A stretch of 64,000 nt of DNA from an uncultured Pseudomonadota bacterium (GTDB lineage Bacteria; Myxococcota_A; UBA796; SXON01), in assembly GCA_903875225.1 (NCBI GenBank), contig CAIQVJ010000085.1, forward strand, positions 91,489-155,488. The letters are read 5' to 3'. This document shows, one piece after another, positions 7,553 through 16,118 of this stretch. The notes beneath the pieces were generated by a model, which did no database searches, was not told the origin of the DNA, and saw only the letters and a list, made by a program, of their open reading frames with translations. The first letter of the stretch is position 1, and each line of letters opens with the position of its first letter. Position numbers and translations under genes: made by a program.

Positions 7553-8911
7553 CTACGTGAGCTCCACCGTGTCCCCGTGACGGGGCACCCTCGCATCCCA
7601 ACCCAACGTCTGGCCGAGGTGGCGGCGCAGCGCCTCCGACGCCGCCGGCTCCCCGTGGGTGATGAACACGCGTCGAGGCTCCGGGGTGACGGAGCGCAGC
7701 CACTCCCCCATCTCCTGGTAGTCCGCGTGCCCGGAGAGACCTCCGATTCGCACGCGCTCCGCACGTATCGGCACGTATTCCCCATGGATCTTCAGGGATT
7801 CAACGCCGTGTTCGAGGGCCTCGCCGCGGGTGCCCGGAGCCTGGAAGCCCACGAGCAGGATGGCAGCGCGGGGGTCGGGGCCGAACGCCTTGAGGTGGTG
7901 CAGGATGCGCCCGCCGGTCGCCATTCCGCTGCCCGCGAGCAGGACCATCGGGTCCTTCCGCTCGTTGAGTTGCTTCGACTCCTCTGCCGTGTGCACGTTC
8001 GTCGCCACCTTGTTCAGCGCCACGACCTCGTCAACGGAGAGCCTGTGCTCCTCGGGATGCGCCGAGAAGATCCGCGTCGCGTCGATCGCCATCGGGCTGT
8101 TGAGGAACACCGGGACGTTCGGGATCCTGCCCGCGGCCTTGAGCCGCCCGAGCAGTAGCAGCAACTGCTGGGCCCTACCCACTGCGAACGCCGGTACGAG
8201 CACCACTCCCCCACGCGCCACGACCCGGGAAACGACGTCGGCGAGCTGGTCTGCGGGGTCTCCCCCCTCGTGAAGCCGATCGCCGTAGGTGGACTCGATG
8301 ACGAGGTTCTGCACTCCCAAGAGCGGGCGGGGCGGACTCAGCAACACGTCGTCCGGTCGACCGACATCGCCCGTGAACACCACGCTCGTCGTCCCATCGT
8401 CGATGCGGATCGACGCCGCACCGAGCAGGTGACCGACGGGAGTGAACGTCACGCGCAGCGCGCCGATCTGGAGCACCTCGTCGAAGGCAACGGAGCGGAA
8501 CAGCGCGAGCGCGGCCCGTGCATCCTGCTCGGTGTAGAGCGGCAGCGCCGGCTTGTGGCGGCTGAAGCCACGGTGGTTGGCGTAGTTCGCGTCCTCCTCC
8601 TGCAGGTGCCCGGAGTCCGGCAACAGGATCCCCGCGAGCGCACGCGTCCCCCCGGTGCACCAGACCGGGCCCCGGAATCCGGCCTGCACCAGCCGCGGAA
8701 GGTAGCCGGTGTGATCGAGGTGAGCGTGGGTGAGCACGACCGCATCGAGGGTACCCGGATGCACCGGCGGGGCATCCCAGTTCCGGAGCCGCAGCTCCTT
8801 GACCCCCTGGAAAAGACCGCAGTCGACGAGCACGCGGGTCCCCCCGCCTTCCACCAGGTACTTGGACCCCGTGACCGTGCCCGTCCCGCCGAGGAATGTG
8901 AGCTTCAACAT
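7553..8911 (-). CDS. Beta-CASP metallo-beta-lactamase-fold ribonuclease
   Basis: The 452-residue protein has the metal-binding motif THAHLDH (residues 61-67), a further PVGHLLGAAS motif, a FTGDVGR aspartate strand, and the beta-CASP part with IESTYGDRLHEG, LVPAFAVGRAQ, SPMAIDATRIF, GSGMATGGRI and a final GLSGHADY. This is the layout of the single-subunit MBL/beta-CASP nucleases related to CPSF73, which cut RNA with two zinc ions. There is no KH domain. The ATG at 8911 is chosen because MLKLTFLGG begins the first strand; the frame stays open far upstream only as a GC-rich extension. It is the last gene of the minus-strand run behind ftsZ. Confidence 0.88.
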   Translation of the reverse strand: MLKLTFLGGTGTVTGSKYLVEGGGTRVLVDCGLFQGVKELRLRNWDAPPVHPGTLDAVVLTHAHLDHTGYLPRLVQAGFRGPVWCTGGTRALAGILLPDSGHLQEEDANYANHRGFSRHKPALPLYTEQDARAALALFRSVAFDEVLQIGALRVTFTPVGHLLGAASIRIDDGTTSVVFTGDVGRPDDVLLSPPRPLLGVQNLVIESTYGDRLHEGGDPADQLADVVSRVVARGGVVLVPAFAVGRAQQLLLLLGRLKAAGRIPNVPVFLNSPMAIDATRIFSAHPEEHRLSVDEVVALNKVATNVHTAEESKQLNERKDPMVLLAGSGMATGGRILHHLKAFGPDPRAAILLVGFQAPGTRGEALEHGVESLKIHGEYVPIRAERVRIGGLSGHADYQEMGEWLRSVTPEPRRVFITHGEPAASEALRRHLGQTLGWDARVPRHGDTVELT

Positions 8912-8952
8912 GGAATACCCTCGTACATTGTTTGCTCCGTGGAGCCAGACTG

Positions 8953-9726
8953 CTAACCGCCGATTCGTGCCCGCCAGAGCCGCTGGCGGCGCCCGCCGGG
9001 TCCGAGCCGCTTGTAGAGTGCGCCGCGGAACAGCATGGCGGCGTGCACGAACGCCACCAGTGCCAGCCCGCCGAGCCAGGCGGTCGGCCCGCCGCCGCCA
9101 CCGAGGGCCAGGCCACCCGCGTTCACGAACCCGAACTGCGGCCCGAACATGCTCATGAACTCCAGCACGGCACCCGGGCGCAACAACAAGACGGGGATGA
9201 GCAGCAGGAATTGGGGCGCGAACCACTCGGGCCCGTTCTCGCGCAACCATCGCACAGAGTCGAGGAGCAGCGCGGTGCCCGAGGACCGCGTGCGGCCGAT
9301 CATCTCGGGCGCCACGTTGAAGACCACCGCGACGCCGAGCATCAGCAGACTCACGACCAGCGGTGGGGCGACCTGCCCAAGCACGACGTTGGCGATCATG
9401 GAGCCAATCCAGATCGGAAAGGCCACCCCGATGACCTCCGAGGTGTATCGCCCGAAATTCTGCCGAACGGTGGAGATCGAGAGGCTGCGGTTGGACTCCA
9501 ACGCATCCTGCAGCGTCGCGAGGTAGGTCCCCGCGCACGCCGCGTTCAGGAATCCGACCACGAAGCCGCCGATGATCCCGAGCGGGCTCACGAGCATCGT
9601 CACCAGGCTGAGCAGCGGAAAGAGCAGCAGCAGCAGCACAAAGGCCCACCCGCTGCGGGCAGTGCCACGCGCAGCGTCCACCGCTGCATCACGGTAGAGC
9701 GCCAGCGTGGATCGGATCATCAGCAC
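8953..9726 (-). CDS. Polytopic inner-membrane protein of unknown function
   Basis: The 257-residue protein has about five hydrophobic segments (around residues 28-60, 105-135, 160-185 and 205-235) separated by short loops, and a basic C-terminus (GGRRQRLWRARIGG). I do not recognise the family. A GTG at 9724-9726 is preceded by AGGGG at good spacing; the ATG at 9720 is the alternative. It begins 41 bp after the ftsZ stop, on the same strand, and is followed by the beta-CASP nuclease, so it may be the tail of the dcw transcript. Confidence 0.7.
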   Translation of the reverse strand: MLMIRSTLALYRDAAVDAARGTARSGWAFVLLLLLFPLLSLVTMLVSPLGIIGGFVVGFLNAACAGTYLATLQDALESNRSLSISTVRQNFGRYTSEVIGVAFPIWIGSMIANVVLGQVAPPLVVSLLMLGVAVVFNVAPEMIGRTRSSGTALLLDSVRWLRENGPEWFAPQFLLLIPVLLLRPGAVLEFMSMFGPQFGFVNAGGLALGGGGGPTAWLGGLALVAFVHAAMLFRGALYKRLGPGGRRQRLWRARIGG

Positions 9727-9767
9727 AACGGGCCCCTATCCCAAACCAGGGGACGCGGGGCGTGGGC

Positions 9768-10892
9768 TCAGCTCTTGCGGAGCAGCGTCAGGACGTCGTA
9801 GTCGTCGTTGCGGATGGTGTCGAAGCCGGTCGCGACGCGGTGGCCGCCGCCGCGCCCGGGCGCCATCTGCTGGTTCACGACCTTCTGGATCCGGACCTCG
9901 GCGAGCTGCGGGGTCATCCCCTGCTTCTGGCCCTTCGAGAAGCCGGTTCCGACCACGGTGACCTGCACCTGGTCGCCCAGCGACTCGTCGATGACGAACC
10001 CAAAGATCACGTTCGCCTCTTCCGCACACTCTTCCTGGACCATCGAGGCGGCCTCGTTGACCTCGAACAGCGTGAGCGAGGAGCTCGCGCTGAAGTTGAT
10101 CAGGACGCTGTTGGCCCCATGGATGCTGATCTCGTCGAGCAGCGGGGAGTTGATCGCCCGGGTGGCGGCCTCGACGGCACGGTGCGTACCGCTCGCCAGA
10201 CCAACACCCATGAGCGCCAGACCCTGGCCCTTCATGATGGTGCGGACGTCCGCAAAATCGACGTTGATGACACCGTTGCCGTTGATGAGATCCGAGATGC
10301 CCTTGACCGCGTTGAGCAGCACATCGTCGGCCTTCTTGAACGCGTCGACCATGGACGACTTCTCGTTCATGACCTGGATCAGGCGGGCGTTGGGGATGGT
10401 GATGAGCGTGTCCACGTGGGTGGTCATGCCCTCGATGCCGTCCTCGGCCTGCTTCTTGCGACGCCGACCCTCGAACGGGAACGGGCGGGTGACGACGCCC
10501 ACGGTGAGCACCTGGAGCTCCTTGGCCACTTCGCAGACGACCGGCGCCGCGCCGGTACCCGTGCCGCCACCCATCCCGGCGGTGACGAACACCATGTCTG
10601 CACCCGCGACGAGTTCCGCGATGCGCTCGCGATCCTCGAGCGCTGCGGCGCGGCCCATCTCCGGGTCGGCGCCGGCGCCGAGCCCCTTGGTGAGCTGTAC
10701 GCCGAGCTGGAACCGCTGCGGGGCGAGGGAGCGCGCAAGATCCTGGGCGTCCGTGTTGATGACGATGAATTCAACCCCGGTGAGCCCGGAGCGGATCATG
10801 TTGTTCACGGCGTTTCCGCCGGCTCCACCCACACCGATGACCTTGATGCGGGCGCGTTGTTCTGCGGCGATTTCGTTGATGATGTCGATCAT
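9768..10892 (-). CDS. ftsZ: Cell division GTPase FtsZ
   Basis: This 374-residue protein polymerises with GTP into the cytokinetic Z-ring. The nucleotide-binding signature GGGTGTG is at residues 108-114, the [11 protein letters not shown] loop is at 20-30 and the catalytic T7-type loop NVDFADVR is near 210. The core domain is complete, but the tail after it is short: a few dozen residues with an RGGGHR stretch, ending [11 protein letters not shown], a plausible form of the conserved C-terminal peptide that docks membrane tethers. AGAGGT precedes the ATG. It lies directly downstream of ftsQ with no ftsA between them. Confidence 0.97.
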   Translation of the reverse strand: MIDIINEIAAEQRARIKVIGVGGAGGNAVNNMIRSGLTGVEFIVINTDAQDLARSLAPQRFQLGVQLTKGLGAGADPEMGRAAALEDRERIAELVAGADMVFVTAGMGGGTGTGAAPVVCEVAKELQVLTVGVVTRPFPFEGRRRKKQAEDGIEGMTTHVDTLITIPNARLIQVMNEKSSMVDAFKKADDVLLNAVKGISDLINGNGVINVDFADVRTIMKGQGLALMGVGLASGTHRAVEAATRAINSPLLDEISIHGANSVLINFSASSSLTLFEVNEAASMVQEECAEEANVIFGFVIDESLGDQVQVTVVGTGFSKGQKQGMTPQLAEVRIQKVVNQQMAPGRGGGHRVATGFDTIRNDDYDVLTLLRKS

Positions 10893-10975
10893 GGCAACCT
10901 CTGGGCGGGCCTGCCGGCGAGCAGGGAGGAGTGGGGGGACTGAGGAGGGAGAATTCGAGGTAGAAGACGGGGATT

Positions 10976-11701
10976 TCAGAGCGGGGTGACGACGGCGAGA
11001 CGGGGAGACCCGAGGTCGACACGGTGCGGAAGGGAGAGGTCCACACCCTTGCGGGCGAGGCGGGAGAGCCGCGTGAGTGCAGCGTCCGGCTCGAAGCCGA
11101 GCAGCACTTCCCCCCCGTTGCGGAGCATCAGGGTGTAACCCGCGCGCGCGTCAAAGCGCACCTCGGATACGGCGTTTTCCGCAATTTCTCCCTCGCCCTG
11201 ACGGGCGCTGTCCGAGGCGGTCGCGAGGATGGAGAGGCCGTCCCGGATGATCCGTCGCGCGAGATCCGGCTGCTCCGTCGAGTACTCGAGCGGGATCCCG
11301 GTAAGAACAGGAAGATCGAGGGACACTCCAGCCGCCTTGCGGAACACGTTGCCCTCGGCGTCCACCAGGTAGAGTTGGTCCAGCAGGAGGAGCGCCGTGG
11401 GCACGCGCTCGCGCACGGAGATGACCACGCGGTCCGGAAATGCACGGCGAACCTCGGCATGCGCGACCCAGGGGTGGCGCTCGACGCCAGCAACCACCGC
11501 ATCGAGGTCGACGCCGATGAGCGGTTCGCCGATCCCGACGTTGGCGAGGTGGCGCACTTCTGCCGCTCCGGCCCGGGTATTGCCCTCCACCTCGACCCCG
11601 TGGCATCGGGTGAGCTCCGATCCCCACAAGATCCAAGCGCCAACGCCCCCCGCGACCGCTACGGAGAGCAGGGTGGCAGTGGTGCGAAGAAGGCCTTTCA
11701 C
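10976..11701 (-). CDS. ftsQ: Cell division protein FtsQ (POTRA domain)
   Basis: With the GTG at 11699-11701 the product is 241 residues: a short basic N-terminus, one transmembrane helix ([17 protein letters not shown]), then a POTRA domain ([20 protein letters not shown]) and an FtsQ-type beta domain with [19 protein letters not shown] and [11 protein letters not shown]. FtsQ sits in the inner membrane and ties FtsL and its partner to the divisome. The frame is open to 11764, but a good promoter lies inside that extension, so the shorter start is preferred. An 83 bp gap separates it from ftsZ. Confidence 0.9.
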   Translation of the reverse strand: MKGLLRTTATLLSVAVAGGVGAWILWGSELTRCHGVEVEGNTRAGAAEVRHLANVGIGEPLIGVDLDAVVAGVERHPWVAHAEVRRAFPDRVVISVRERVPTALLLLDQLYLVDAEGNVFRKAAGVSLDLPVLTGIPLEYSTEQPDLARRIIRDGLSILATASDSARQGEGEIAENAVSEVRFDARAGYTLMLRNGGEVLLGFEPDAALTRLSRLARKGVDLSLPHRVDLGSPRLAVVTPL

Positions 11702-11724
11702 GGCTGATTCCGGTGAGTATGCTG

Positions 11725-11753
11725 GTTGTACTACAGAGTATCGGTGTTGACAA
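11725..11753 (-). promoter_or_regulatory. Sigma70-like promoter inside the dcw cluster, driving ftsQ-ftsZ
   Basis: On the minus strand TTGTCA (11753-11748) and TACAAC (11730-11725) are separated by exactly 17 bp in the 87 bp gap between ddl and ftsQ. This would start transcription near 11717, about 16 nt before the GTG of ftsQ. It gives ftsQ and ftsZ their own expression independent of the upstream mur genes. Confidence 0.55.
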
Positions 11754-11788
11754 GGCAAGAGCACTGATTTTCTTTGGACCCGGGGGGG

Positions 11789-12739
11789 TCAGGGAGCCTC
11801 TCCCACGGGGCTCACCTGCACGTGCAGTCGCGCTCCGCGCAGGAGCCGCTCCACGAGATCGTCGAAGGTCATGCCGACGACCGCGGCGGCCATCGGGGAG
11901 AGCGAGGTCTCGGTCATTCCCGGCAGCGTGTTGATCTCGAGGAACCAGGGGGTCCCCGCGCTGTCGACGATGAAGTCGGCCCGCGCCACGCCGGAGAGGT
12001 GCAGCGTTTCGAACGCGACCCGCGCGTGCCGCTGGGCGGCGCTCGCGATGGCGGGATCAATCGGTGCCGGGGCCACGTACGTCGTCATGCCCTTCTTGTA
12101 TTTGGCCTCGAAGTCGAAGAACTCGGTGTGGGGAACAATGCTGACGACGGGGAGCGGCTCACCCTCGAGCACGGCCACGGTGATCTCGTCGCCCGCCACG
12201 AACTGCTCCAGCAGCACCTCGGGAGCGAAGCCGGCGCAGTAGAGCAGCGCCGCCTCGAGCTCAGCAGCGTCGTGGCACTTGCGTATCCCAAGCGTGCTGC
12301 CGCCCTCCGGAGTCTTGGCCATCACCGGAAACGTCACGTCTTCGGGGAACGGATCCCCAGCGTGCCAGACGGTGTCGGCGCAGAGGGGGATCCCCAGGCC
12401 CCGCAGGGAGCGCTTGGTGGCCACCTTGTCCATGGCGACTGCACTGCCGAGCACGCCGGATCCGGTGTAGGGGATGCGCATCACCTCGCACAGCCCCTGC
12501 ACGCAGCCGTCCTCTCCGAGCACGCCATGGAGCGCGAGCCAGCAGACCGTCACGTTGTTCGCCACGAGTTGTGCAGGCAGATCGGGACCCACGTCGATCT
12601 CCACGACCCGGTAGCCACGGCGGATGAGCGCTGCGCTCACGGCGTGCCCGCTCTTGAGCGAGATCGGGCGCTCCGGGGAGAGGCCCCCGAGCAGCACCCC
12701 GACCACGGCGGTTTCCTTCGACAGTTGCGGAGCGGACAT
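11789..12739 (-). CDS. ddl: D-alanine--D-alanine ligase
   Basis: The 316-residue protein joins two D-alanines with ATP for the peptidoglycan stem. Family motifs in order are GGLSPERPISLKSG, ALHGVLGEDGCVQG, PYTGSGVLGSAVAMDK, an ATP-grasp loop TPEGGSTLGI, EITVAVLEG and the metal-binding ADFIVDSAGTPWFLEINTLPGM. Everything needed for catalysis appears present and the length is normal. The ATG begins one base after the murB stop. Confidence 0.95.
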   Translation of the reverse strand: MSAPQLSKETAVVGVLLGGLSPERPISLKSGHAVSAALIRRGYRVVEIDVGPDLPAQLVANNVTVCWLALHGVLGEDGCVQGLCEVMRIPYTGSGVLGSAVAMDKVATKRSLRGLGIPLCADTVWHAGDPFPEDVTFPVMAKTPEGGSTLGIRKCHDAAELEAALLYCAGFAPEVLLEQFVAGDEITVAVLEGEPLPVVSIVPHTEFFDFEAKYKKGMTTYVAPAPIDPAIASAAQRHARVAFETLHLSGVARADFIVDSAGTPWFLEINTLPGMTETSLSPMAAAVVGMTFDDLVERLLRGARLHVQVSPVGEAP

Positions 12740-13510
12740 CTACAGCCTCCCTCCCCGGCCGGCGGCACCGAGGCGTTCTTCGAGTTGAATTCCAGTTGCG
12801 GCGTGCACCCGCTCCCGGACGGCGGAGACGAGCGTGCGCAGGTGACGAGGGGTGGCATCCCCCCGGTTCGCGAGCACGGCGGGGTCCACCTCGCCGAGCG
12901 TGGCGCCGTGCACCCGAAGGCCCGGCAGGCGGGCCTTGAAGAGCAGGTCGCGCATTCGGGGCCCTCGGCCGCGAACCTCGAGAAAGGCCTGTCCGGCGCG
13001 CGGAGCCGAGAGTCTGGCGTGGGGGCGCAGGAGGGCAGACACCAGGACGGACTTCCCGTCCGGTTGGACATCGTCGACGTCCTCGATCCCCCGCCCGCGA
13101 AACCGGCGCACCCGAGCAAGTGCGGGTTGGATCCAGCCCTCCTCCCACGCGTCTCCCAACGTTCCCGGCGCAGCCAACAGCGCATGGAAGCCATCCCGGA
13201 GCCCGATCGGGGCCAGGACCGCCCCGGCGCCGACCCGCAGGGTGCCATCAGGCTGGGGCTCTACGCCCTCGAGCTCTCCGCCGAGCCGCAACGCCAGACC
13301 CACCAGACCGCCTTCGGGCGGAAGGGCATCGTGGAATGCGGGGATCGGGCGTACGACCCACCGCTCCGCGCGTGCGCGCTTGATCAGAGCGATCAGCTCC
13401 GCCTCGTCGCGCACCTCGACCCATTGCTCCACCGCTCCGCCACACCGGAGCGGGAGGTGACGCGCGAGCGGCTCCTCGGCACGGATGGACGGAGGCGGTG
13501 CAGCAGTCAC
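12740..13510 (-). CDS. murB: Degenerate MurB-like protein (UDP-N-acetylenolpyruvoylglucosamine reductase family)
   Basis: From a GTG overlapping the murC stop (GTGA) the product is 256 residues, against about 300 for MurB. The C-terminal third is clearly MurB (GLRVHGATLGEVDPAVLANRGDATPRH and a GIQLEERLG end, the latter near the catalytic Glu). The start LRCGGAVEQWVEV also fits. However, the FAD-binding GxGSN loop is replaced by PIPAFHDALPPEGG, the GIPGTVGGA-MNAGAYG stretch is reduced to AAPGTLGDAWEEGW, and the FxYRxSxF serine motif is not found. Position and translational coupling fit murB, but activity as the FAD-dependent reductase is doubtful. Confidence 0.7.
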   Translation of the reverse strand: MTAAPPPSIRAEEPLARHLPLRCGGAVEQWVEVRDEAELIALIKRARAERWVVRPIPAFHDALPPEGGLVGLALRLGGELEGVEPQPDGTLRVGAGAVLAPIGLRDGFHALLAAPGTLGDAWEEGWIQPALARVRRFRGRGIEDVDDVQPDGKSVLVSALLRPHARLSAPRAGQAFLEVRGRGPRMRDLLFKARLPGLRVHGATLGEVDPAVLANRGDATPRHLRTLVSAVRERVHAATGIQLEERLGAAGRGGRL

Positions 13511-14901
13511 GGGGTCGAACCCCGCCGCTTCAGCGCGTCCTCGAGCTGCCCACACAGCCGGTTCACGTCGCCGGCGCCCAGGGTGACGACCAGGTCGCCG
13601 GGCCGTACGAACGCGACGAGGTGCGCCAGCGCAGCGTCGAGCCCGTCGACCGCGACCACGCTGCGGTGCCCGAAGGCCTCCATGCCCTCGGCGAGCCGCG
13701 CGGCGTCCAGGCCCTCGATCGGCGGCTCACCGGCCGCGTAGATCGGGCACACGACCACGTGCGCCGCGCGGTTGAACGCCCTGCAGAAATCCGACTCCAG
13801 GTCCCGGACCCGGCTCGGTCGATGCGGCTGGAAGACCGCCACGATCCTACGGTTCTCCCACCCCTCCGAGGCCGCCTGCAGCGTGGCCTCGATCTCCACC
13901 GGGTGATGCCCATAATCGTCGATTATGAGCACGTCGTCTACGAATGCACGCTCGGAGAACCGCCGGTCCACGCCAGAGAACCCTTCGAGCGCGGCCTGGA
14001 CCTGCTCGAACGGGATGTCGAGCCCGAGGCTCACGGCAGTGGCCGCGAGGGCGTTCAGCACGTTGTGGCGGCCGGGCTGCGAGAGGCGTAGCTCCCCGAG
14101 GGCCTCGTCGTTTCGCCACACCCGGAAGGAGAGCGACCGCTGGTCCTGCACGATGCGATCGGCGCGCACCTCGGCCTGCTTGTTCAACCCGTAGGAGATC
14201 ACCTTGCGCCGGATGCGCGGGAGGATCTGCTGAACGACGGGGTGATCCGTACAGAGCACGTTGAACCCGTAGAAGGGCACCCGGTTGGCGAACGCGACGA
14301 AGCCGTCGATCAGCGCGTCGAACGTCTTCCAGTGATCGAGGTGCTCAGGATCGATGTTGGTGATCACCGTGACGGTGGGATCGAGCAGCAGGAAGCTGCC
14401 GTCGGACTCATCAGCCTCGGCCACGAGGTAGTCCCCCTTTCCCAACCTGGCGTTCGCACCAAACGCATCGAGGCGCCCCCCGATGACCACCGTGGGATCG
14501 AGCCCCGACTTGTGCAGGCACATCGCCAGCATGGACGTCGTCGTCGTCTTGCCGTGCGTGCCGGCCACAGCGAGGCCGTACTTGAGCCGCATGAGCTCAC
14601 CGAGCATCTCTGCGCGCGGGATCACCGGGATCTTGTGTCGCATCGCGGCGACGACCTCGGGGTTGTCGTCCCGCACCGCAGTCGAACGGACCACGACGTG
14701 CACCCCGTCGATGTTCGAGGCGGCGTGCCCGATGAACACGGTCCCGCCGATGCCGCGGAGCCGCTGGACCACCGCGCTCTCCTTCACGTCGGAGCCACTG
14801 ACCTGGTAGCCGAGGTTGAGCAGCAGCTCGGCGATGCCGGACATGCCGCTCCCGCCGATGCCGACGAAGTGGATCCGGAGATACTTGCCGCGGAACATCA
14901 T
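13507..14901 (-). CDS. murC: UDP-N-acetylmuramate--L-alanine ligase
   Basis: MurC adds L-alanine to UDP-MurNAc with ATP. The 464-residue product begins MMFRGKYLRIHFVGIGGSGMSG, and carries the P-loop GTHGKTTTT, the EADESDGSFL metal site, the NIDPEHLDHW motif and a C-terminal DDYGHHPVEI followed by FQPHRPSR. The ATG at 14899-14901 overlaps the ftsW TGA (ATGA); a longer open frame upstream lies inside ftsW and is rejected. murG, which usually lies between ftsW and murC, is absent. Confidence 0.96.
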   Translation of the reverse strand: MMFRGKYLRIHFVGIGGSGMSGIAELLLNLGYQVSGSDVKESAVVQRLRGIGGTVFIGHAASNIDGVHVVVRSTAVRDDNPEVVAAMRHKIPVIPRAEMLGELMRLKYGLAVAGTHGKTTTTSMLAMCLHKSGLDPTVVIGGRLDAFGANARLGKGDYLVAEADESDGSFLLLDPTVTVITNIDPEHLDHWKTFDALIDGFVAFANRVPFYGFNVLCTDHPVVQQILPRIRRKVISYGLNKQAEVRADRIVQDQRSLSFRVWRNDEALGELRLSQPGRHNVLNALAATAVSLGLDIPFEQVQAALEGFSGVDRRFSERAFVDDVLIIDDYGHHPVEIEATLQAASEGWENRRIVAVFQPHRPSRVRDLESDFCRAFNRAAHVVVCPIYAAGEPPIEGLDAARLAEGMEAFGHRSVVAVDGLDAALAHLVAFVRPGDLVVTLGAGDVNRLCGQLEDALKRRGSTP

Positions 14902-16118
14902 GACGAGAGCCGGACCGCGCCTGGGCGCAGGGCTGGCTGGCCGCGCACGGCGAGCAGGAAGTCCCGCCAACCGGAGAACGCCGGCGGACGGTCCACACCC
15001 TCAGCCGAGATCGACAACAACACCCCGACCGCGGCGAGGTTCATCATCATCGCCGTGGCGCCGTAGCTCATGAATGGAAGCACGAGTCCCTTGGGTGGAA
15101 CGACGCTCATCACGACTCCGAGGTTGAGGCAGGCCTGGCCGACGATCATCACGGTGAACGTGGAAGCAAGAACCGAGCCGAAGGCATCCGGCGCGCGCCG
15201 CGCGATGCGGAAACCGACATACGCGAGCCCGACGTACGCCACGATGAGCGACACGACGCCGACGAGCCCGAGCTCCTCCCCCAGCACGGCTGCGATGAAG
15301 TCGTTGTACGGCTCGGGCAGGAACAGCAGCTTGGCCACGCTCTGACCCATCCCCCGACCGATGAGCCCGCCCTGGTGCAGGGCCAGCAGGGACTGGCAGA
15401 CCTGGTAGCCGTCCCCTGAACAGTCCGCAAAGGGATGGATGAAGCTGGTGATCCGTTTGATGCGATAGGGCTCGGCGATGGCCACGAGCGCGAGGGCGAT
15501 GGCGCCGATCCCCCCGAGCGTGCCCATGAGCACCGTTCGGAGGCCGGCCACTGCATACATCACCGCACAGAGCACGAGGATGATCGCCGTGGATCCGAAG
15601 TCGGGCTGGATGATCACGCCGAGCACCTGCGGGGCGACGATGCACGCGGAGATCGCGAAGGTGCGCGGGTTGTGGATGTCACCACGGTTCCGGTGCAGCC
15701 AGGTGGCCAGGGCGATCAGGGTGGCGAGCTTCGTGAACTCCGCGGGCTGAAAGTGGAGCGGGCCGAGCTCGATCCACCGCACGGCGCCCTTGACCGAGTG
15801 CGAGAGCCCCGGCAGGTGCACCATCGCGAGGAGCACCAGCGACGCCATCCACAGCCCCGGCGCCCAATCCCGGAGCCGACGGTACGGCGTGGCCGCGAGC
15901 CCCACGAGCGCGACGATGCCGAGCACGACGGCGACTCCCTGCCGCAGCACATAGTGCCAGGGGTCCTTGTACGTCTCCGCCGCCTCGAACGAGCTCGCCG
16001 AGTACATCATCAAGAGACCCCAGGCGACGAGCGCCGCGGTGAGGCAGATCAGCCGGAGGTCGTAGCGACGGGGCGCCGGGACGGGGGATGCTACGGCGGC
16101 CGAGGGGCTCGTGTTCAT
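14898..16118 (-). CDS. ftsW: Lipid II polymerase FtsW (SEDS family)
   Basis: The 406-residue polytopic membrane protein belongs to the SEDS family, which polymerises lipid II at the septum together with FtsI. Recognisable landmarks are LMMYSASSFEAAE, GAVRWIELGPLHFQPAEFTKL, QPDFGSTAIILVLC, the loop with YQVCQSLLALHQGGLIGRG, LPEPYNDFIAAVLGEELG and FMSYGATAMMMNLAAVG near the end. About ten hydrophobic segments are visible. Its start overlaps the murD stop and its stop overlaps the murC start. Confidence 0.95.
   Translation of the reverse strand: MNTSPSAAVASPVPAPRRYDLRLICLTAALVAWGLLMMYSASSFEAAETYKDPWHYVLRQGVAVVLGIVALVGLAATPYRRLRDWAPGLWMASLVLLAMVHLPGLSHSVKGAVRWIELGPLHFQPAEFTKLATLIALATWLHRNRGDIHNPRTFAISACIVAPQVLGVIIQPDFGSTAIILVLCAVMYAVAGLRTVLMGTLGGIGAIALALVAIAEPYRIKRITSFIHPFADCSGDGYQVCQSLLALHQGGLIGRGMGQSVAKLLFLPEPYNDFIAAVLGEELGLVGVVSLIVAYVGLAYVGFRIARRAPDAFGSVLASTFTVMIVGQACLNLGVVMSVVPPKGLVLPFMSYGATAMMMNLAAVGVLLSISAEGVDRPPAFSGWRDFLLAVRGQPALRPGAVRLSS

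Noticed and set aside
7553..9649. Extended 698-residue version of the beta-CASP nuclease
   Set aside because: The upstream half runs antisense-free but out of frame through the membrane-protein gene; the nuclease fold begins at ATG 8911.
11702..11764. N-terminal extension of ftsQ to an ATG at 11764
   Set aside because: The extension covers a strong promoter and gives an atypical N-terminus; the GTG at 11701 directly precedes the membrane helix.
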